From contig MNCI01029550.1 of NCBI GenBank assembly GCA_015680685.1, forward strand, positions 420,382 through 445,043: a DNA stretch of 24,662 bases. Direction: 5' to 3'. The stretch's first letter is position 1. Every line of letters starts with the position of its first letter. Of this stretch, positions 19,717-24,662 are shown piece by piece. The translations under genes and the position numbers were made by a program. This stretch comes from Gnetum montanum. Lineage: Eukaryota > Streptophyta > Gnetopsida > Gnetales > Gnetaceae. The notes under the pieces were generated by a model. That model was not told the origin of the DNA. It made no database searches and was given only the letters and a program-made list of their open reading frames with translations.

Positions 19717-19825
19717 ATTCTAACTCTGGAGGGATCAAACTGCCAGAGCTTCGCTACTCTAAAACTGGGATCCCCAAACAAGGGAGAGCCTCCTCTTATT
19801 TATAGACATGGCGGCGGACTGCAAT

Positions 19826-19918
19826 ATCGCGTATGCGATATCGTAGGGAAGGACGCGATATCACATATGCGATATTGCGGGGGATGTGATATCGCGTACG
19901 CTATATCGCGACCTATGT
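19826..19918 (-). promoter_or_regulatory. GATATC palindrome cluster in U3, copy 3
   Basis: CGATATCG and near variants (ATATCGCGTATGCGATATCG at 19833-19852, then GCGATATCACATATGCGATA, TGTGATATCGCGTACGC) occur about every 15-25 bp upstream of the minus-strand TATA box. This is the best-kept copy of the array. Confidence 0.7.
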
Positions 19919-20104
19919 GAACTGCGTCTCATCATACCCCCACGACTGAATAAAGACTTGTCCTTGAGTTAAAAGGAGAACAAGCTTCAGTGATTACATA
20001 GTGGATAGGTATGGGATTATTAACTGGAAAAGAAATGGACAAATGCCGCAGTGTGGGAAGACACAACACAGAGAAAAAATGCTACAACTACAAAAATGTG
20101 GAAC

Positions 20105-22897
20105 TCATGTAGTTCCTGGTGGTGGTGGCTCCTCCATGGGTGCTTTCCCTTTGTCATGTGCTCCAAGCTTTGAAGGTTGATGATGCTGAAGAATAGCCTG
20201 GAGCTTCTCCTCTTCGGTTCGAGGGTCTTGTGCTGTCCATGCTGATGCTCCGATGTTTGATGGAGTTGGCACTTCCCACGGACAGGGCAGTTGTGGAAAC
20301 ATCTAATTAGCTTTGACGTACCACGCCGCGAACACCCGTCGTTCCTCTTCATAGGCTCTGGCTCTATCTTTGTATTCATGAAGTTCTGTTAGCTGTCGAG
20401 CCAAGTCGGTTGCCACATCTTTCTATCCTTGGTAGCTTTCTTTTACCACCGCGAGTTTAGAATTTGCAACATCTAATTTTTCAGCCAACTGCTTCCGTTC
20501 TGCAAATTCTGCTTCATATTTGATGTGGGTGGAAGCAACCTGCTGCTCGAGCTCTGACCTCAGGCATCCTGTTGTTAACATGGCCAGGTTGGCATATCAA
20601 AGGTTTGCCAACTTCATGTATTCAGTTAAGTCTTGGATCTGCAGGTCCCGGTTCTTAATTTCCGCCTAGTGGGCATAGGCATAAGTGTCCAATATGGCCC
20701 CCCAATCAGTGTGCTGGGCATTGATGCTATTGATTTGAGCTTTGGCCATATGGATCTCCTTCTCTAGGATCTGTTTATACATCCCCACCTGATCACGGAA
20801 ATGCTCCTTCAGCTTCTCATGTCGTTTAGCCTCATTCTACCATGCACTAATCTCGATGGCTGATTTCTGTCGAATAATGCGTACCTCCTCCATTGAGAGG
20901 GTTCGATTTTCTCAGGCTAAACGGCTTACATCTTGGTTGACTCGGATGAATTGTTCTCGCAGCTAATGAAAATGCTCATCGAGAACATTCTTTTGCTTCT
21001 CCACAGAAGTCAACCGAAGGTTATCTGCAACCAACTGCTTATTCTCTTCTTGCAAGGCCTTGAGTGCCTTAAGATGCACATGAGTTTGCGCCTTTGCTAT
21101 GGAGGCATCCCAAGTGGCCGTCTCCTTTTCTTCTGCCACCTTCTTATTTTCTGCAATTAGTCTGGTTAGTTGCTCGGTTTTAAAATTGTCTAACTGGTCT
21201 GCGGGAACCAATCGCAAGGGATCCTACTGTGCTGCTTGTAAGGCGATGAGCTGCTCTTGTAATTTTTGCACTTCAGCCTCAGCATGCTCAACCCTTACTT
21301 CAGATATGACCAATTTCCCCTTTGTCGAAATGAGGTTTGACTGAATTGCCATTACATCCTGGGGGATGTCAAACAGGGACGTTAAAACTTGTCCTGTTTG
21401 AAGCAATCTGTCCAATACATCCTCATGTTTAGCAGGAGTCATTGAGGTTCCAGCAATAGTTTGAGCATCCTGTGCTCCTGAAAGATCTACCGGTGGCACA
21501 ACAAGTACATTAAAAGACTCTTTGATGTGGTTAGCAACCACCTCAGCTACTCCCGCGGCATCCTGGTGTTGCATGACCACCACAGTGGCCCCTTTACCAG
21601 TCTCTAACTAAACTTGTAAAGAAGCTACGTTTCCAGAGATCTATTGTGACCATCTACTTTCCCCTCCTCCTGTTTGCATTGACAACTCACCCCTTGTGCG
21701 ATCTACTGAAATCGTAGGCTAGCTGGCATCATCGATGACACGGAAGAGATTAGCGTCATCACGACTTCCCCAACTGATCGTCTCAGCAATGGTCCTCAAA
21801 TGGATCATTGACGGTCTATAGTCTTGCGGTGGAAACTGATCCTGACCTGTGCCAGGTCTTGATTCTTGTTGTTGGCTGGGACCTGTGGCCGGAGGTTGAC
21901 TAGGTCCTGCAAGTTGAGTTGCAGGGGGTTCATTCATTTATTCTTCATCTTCCTCATCTGGTCCCAACTCTTCGTCAGTGCTCTTTCTTGGAGCTGGCGC
22001 CTTTAACAATTCAGCATAAGAAGCATTTTGGGCTTTTCGGAGGACGTCATTTGTATATCCCTGAATCCCAGCCCGACGGCACAGTTTTCTGATAAGACAG
22101 GGAAAAGGGAGTGCCATTTTTCCTGTCTTCCGTTCTTTGAATCGCCTTAGGATCTCCGTCAAATATAGATGAGGAAGGTTAGCGTTAACCTTTCCCATCA
22201 ACACTGCACATCCTCTTGCCGCGTACGTTGATATTCTTTTTAAACCTTTTGTGGGGAAGAGATGATAGGTTCCGATTCTGAAATAAACTCTCTCTTCCGT
22301 AGTCAGCTCACCAAAAGCTTTATCTCTGCCATAAGCCCTTTCTAGCCAATCCTTTCGCACATCAGGGTCTAATCGGGTGGATAACCGAGCAACATGGGGG
22401 CCTGAATTCGGAAGGTTTAACACTTCCGAAATCACCTGTGCAGAAAAATCCACTGTCACACCACCGATGTTTACCGTGGTGCCTTGCTCCTTATCGTGCC
22501 AAAATAGGTACGTTTCTCCTAAGTACCAGGCACCTTGTTCAGAGAGGACAGGCCATAAGGGAGACCCTTTGAGGTGATCCCTAACAGCCTCAGGAGCGAA
22601 CTCTGCAAAAGATTCGAAGTTGAGTTCCACAATCACTGAAGCGATTGTGGACTTCGTGTGGATAGCCTGAACACATTCCGAGGGCAACGTGAATTGTTGT
22701 CCCAGTTCAAGCGCAGCAGCTCCTCCTTCCACCTGCCCAGATCGTCTGGTAGGAGGTTCATCTTGATGGATGCTGAATGAATGCACCTCCTGTTCATTAT
22801 GTTGTCCGGAAGGGACTTGCCTTTGACCTCTCCTAGGTTGTTGTGCTCCACCTTGGGTCGGACTCTTCTGCTGGGAGCGTTTCGGGGCCATCTGCAA
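20105..22897 (-). pseudogene. Putative plant transposon protein-like ORF with long coiled coil, 12 in-frame stops
   Basis: One minus-strand frame of about 930 codons from 22897 (likely start MAPKRSQQK, ATG at 22891) to TGA at 20105. It has a basic Gln-rich N-terminus. A globular region at about residues 60-290 holds VNIGGVTVDFS, LNLPNSGPHVARL and LPFPCLIRKLCRRAGI; these resemble the 'putative plant transposon protein' family, where a VDFS-type strand and an 'LPFP.LI..LC..AG' helix are typical. An acidic/Pro-Gln linker follows, then about 450 codons of heptad-rich coiled coil (HAEAEVQKLQEQLIALQAAQ, KALQEENKQLVADNL), and a C-terminus with GKAPMEEPPPPG. Premature stops: TAA 21938; TAG 21719, 21641, 21608, 21224, 20963, 20837, 20666, 20423, 20303; TGA 20912, 20597. 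No frameshift. It probably takes the place of a gag-like structural protein, but the role is unknown. Confidence 0.75.
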
Positions 22898-23139
22898 TCA
22901 CACAGGCCGACATTAGTAAGGTTGTTTAAGAAATCAAGTTATACCTTACTACTTGTCTTAATTAAAGATCGTTTGTTATTGTGTGATTGTATCCGAAAAG
23001 TAGGATAATGGGTCCTATGACTTAGGTGGATTTGCTTTGTAATATCCCAGTATACTTAAGGTCATATGATTTATGGCACAATTTGTCTGAGTGTTAGTAT
23101 TAATTACCCTAATTGATGTCCTTTGGGCGATGAAAAATT
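22898..23139 (-). other. Leader of the minus-strand ORF
   Basis: AT-rich, no ORF. It would be the 5' leader if transcription starts at the TATA box near 23366. No primer binding site was recognised. Confidence 0.35.
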
Positions 23140-24550
23140 TCAAAAAAGTTAGGCACTTTTCGGCGAGTGTCTCTCCCCCATGACTAAACTGAACACTCCG
23201 GGTTCAAGCAGGTTCAAACGGAAATAAAATTGGAGGACCAGCGCACGAGACATAGGTGAAAAAGCAAGGGTCACTCAATTGCAAGTCGTAGAGAAAAAAT
23301 TCAAAAACTTCTCCTTGCGTAAATGCCAAATGAAGCTAAGTGTTGCGGTGGGGGTTCCTATTTATAGGAACAGGGGACGCGATATCGCATACGTGATATC
23401 TCGTCCAAACAGTAGTGAGACACCTGAAAGAGACCAAATTTTTAATGAGTTTTCTTGAAATTAAGGTGTAAAAAGAGGACATTAACAAGAATTAATGTAT
23501 TCAAGGGTAATAATGTGAATTCGAGAGGCACTTTGAATGATAAGGATGTGAATTCAACAATTAAAAGTTTGGCAATTATGAAGAAAAGGGAATGTAATGG
23601 TACATTGGAACGTTAAAGTTTGAGAGGTAATAGATGGGAAAGAAATTTATGGAAATTAAGCCGAGGGTAAGAAATTGTGTGGTCTAGCTAAAGAATTAAT
23701 GGAGATTACAACAAAATTACACAAGTGGATCCTCCCCAAAGCAGGTTTCACCCTATTATGCCCTTGTGTAATCACACTTAAAGTGTTTGTGGGCACTAGA
23801 AGGATTAATTGTAATCTGCACTAACTCCACAAAACACACACATGTAAATATCACCGGAATGAGATGAAAATTTTATGTTACACGAGACACGAGCTACAAT
23901 TACACGAACAGTGAGATGAGATGAAGTATAGAAAGGGATCGTAGATATCGGGACATGAGGTAACTATCGTAGGGAACAATGAATCCTACGTGTAAAGCAT
24001 GATTAAGGTGTCATTAACCCATCGTTCCAAGATCAGGACCAAGTCCATCCGTCTAATAGTGACATCGCATTGTTTCATCCCATGATGAACAACTATGAGA
24101 GTACCATAACAACAAGGCGTATGATCACTTGGCGTTTAGTACAAGGGAGGAGTGGTTTTTGTTTTATGGCACTTCCTTTTTCTCTCTTTTTTTTTCACTT
24201 TACTGAATCCAGAGAAATCGCCAACCTTTAGGCATGGGTGCATGTCTTTCCAGTGGGAACCCCTAGAATAGCTTTTGAATTTTGAGTGCCCTTTTGATTA
24301 CTCTTACTCCAATTTTTCATTATATCTACAAGGATCTTAGTACAACCATATTGCATGATAACTCCCACAAGTGACATCAAAGAGAATCCACAAGTCCCCT
24401 TGATGTCACACCCTAATCAGTCCCTCTTGGTCCATCTTTCTTTACTTTAGGTACAATGAACACAAAATTAATTTTAAGTTTAGAAATTTCAAGAATATCA
24501 CTGTACCCTCGAACAGAGCCTCTTTATTGATAGAGTGGATGAGTGGGTGT
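23140..24550. repeat. Dispersed repeat B, copy 2
   Basis: Collinear with 9280-10400. Blocks: TCCCCCATGACTAAACTG (about 23174), GTGGATCCTCCCCAAAGCAGG (about 23724), TCACCGGAATGAGATGA (about 23852), GCATGGGTGCATGTCTTTCCAG (about 24233) and TTGATGTCACACCCTAATC (about 24399). It differs by about 375 bp extra near its left end, which includes the TATA/GATATC patch at 23359-23401. No protein is readable in it. Confidence 0.55.
23359..23401 (-). promoter_or_regulatory. TATA box with GATATC pair, promoter-like
   Basis: TATAAATAGGAACCCC on minus (23366 down) is preceded by GCGATATCGCATACGTGATATC (plus 23379-23400). This is the same arrangement as in family-A U3 regions, but the surrounding sequence is not family A. 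It is correctly placed and oriented to drive the ORF starting at 22897. Confidence 0.5.
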
Positions 24551-24662
24551 AGTGGGCTCACTGTTTCAAATAATTGATCACTCATGACTTAATAACATAA
24601 AACACATCTCAACCAACGATCCACATGAGTGTTTTATTCGTAGATGAGATTACTTACAAAAA

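Larger units (their letters stand above)
19094..19934 (-). mobile_element. Family-A LTR, copy 3: 3' LTR of the minus-strand element
   Basis: Runs from TGATGAGTGACGAGGTACCC to TCATCA (841 bp) and shares the blocks of copies 1 and 2. It has a TATA box on minus at 19804-19797 and a GATATC cluster at 19826-19918. Compared with copy 1 it lacks about 195 bp, including the poly(A) signal, at the N at 19716. It carries more copies of an internal ~35-bp repeat and a second block of GCGA(C/T)GAG(C/T)AACCGATTCC at 19633 (first at 19384). The polypurine tract TTCAGTCGTGGGGGTA (minus, 19950-19935) adjoins on the right. Confidence 0.85.
19935..23410 (-). mobile_element. Internal region and leader of a non-autonomous minus-strand LTR element
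   Basis: Bounded on the left by the family-A 3' LTR and its polypurine tract. It contains one long decayed ORF (22897-20105) and a leader, and shows no RT, RNase H, integrase or protease motif. The expected right-hand 5' LTR is not recognisable as family A; only a TATA box with a GATATC pair at 23359-23401 resembles it. The right end is therefore uncertain, and the two halves could come from different insertions. Confidence 0.55.

Noticed and set aside
20933-21344. Plus-strand frames opposite the coiled coil
   Set aside because: Antisense shadows of the long minus-strand ORF.
20105-22897. Stop-codon reassignment or programmed readthrough
   Set aside because: Twelve stops of all three kinds in a repeat-derived ORF, with similar stops in other dead elements nearby, fit decay better.

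Overview
The window looks like transposon-rich nuclear DNA from a plant, probably a seed plant with a large genome. The evidence is a chain of nested, decayed retroelements of plant type: a LINE ORF1 with a DUF4283-like region and a CCHC knuckle, a Ty3/gypsy gag-protease, a 'putative plant transposon protein'-like ORF, tRNA-derived SINE-like units and several LTRs with plant-style TATA boxes. I found no intact host gene, no rRNA or tRNA gene, and no bacterial operon or CRISPR array. The species cannot be named from the sequence.

Layout. 1-1214: 3' part of ORF1 of a LINE on the minus strand, with a coding minisatellite and a G-rich edge. 1250-6290: AT-rich DNA with a coiled-coil-like remnant, a possible copia LTR start, two opposed SINE-like units and two exon-like islands. 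6295-7288: an 891-bp solo LTR (family A) inserted with a 5-bp target duplication into an older 49-bp duplication. 7911-8830: a second family-A LTR plus some adjoining internal sequence. 9280-10400: first copy of dispersed repeat B. 10860-16680: a plus-strand Ty3/gypsy element with a palindrome-rich U3, TATA box, duplicated leader, gag and protease, but no RT or integrase. 16720-19090: minisatellite, then a ~180-bp tandem array leading into a TATA box and poly(A) signal, probably another plus-strand LTR. 19094-22897: family-A 3' LTR, polypurine tract and a ~930-codon minus-strand ORF of a non-autonomous element. 22898-24662: leader, a GATATC/TATA patch and a second copy of repeat B.

Two themes run through the window. 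First, three LTR types with no visible sequence similarity have the same promoter design: a cluster of short palindromes (GATATC, GCTACGTAGC or GCACGC/GCGTGC type) just upstream of a TATA box. Second, the retroelement ORFs have decayed mainly by in-frame TAG/TGA/TAA stops where a CAG, CGA or CAA codon is the likely ancestor, as expected of cytosine methylation and deamination. The 930-codon minus-strand ORF has 12 such stops and no frameshift.
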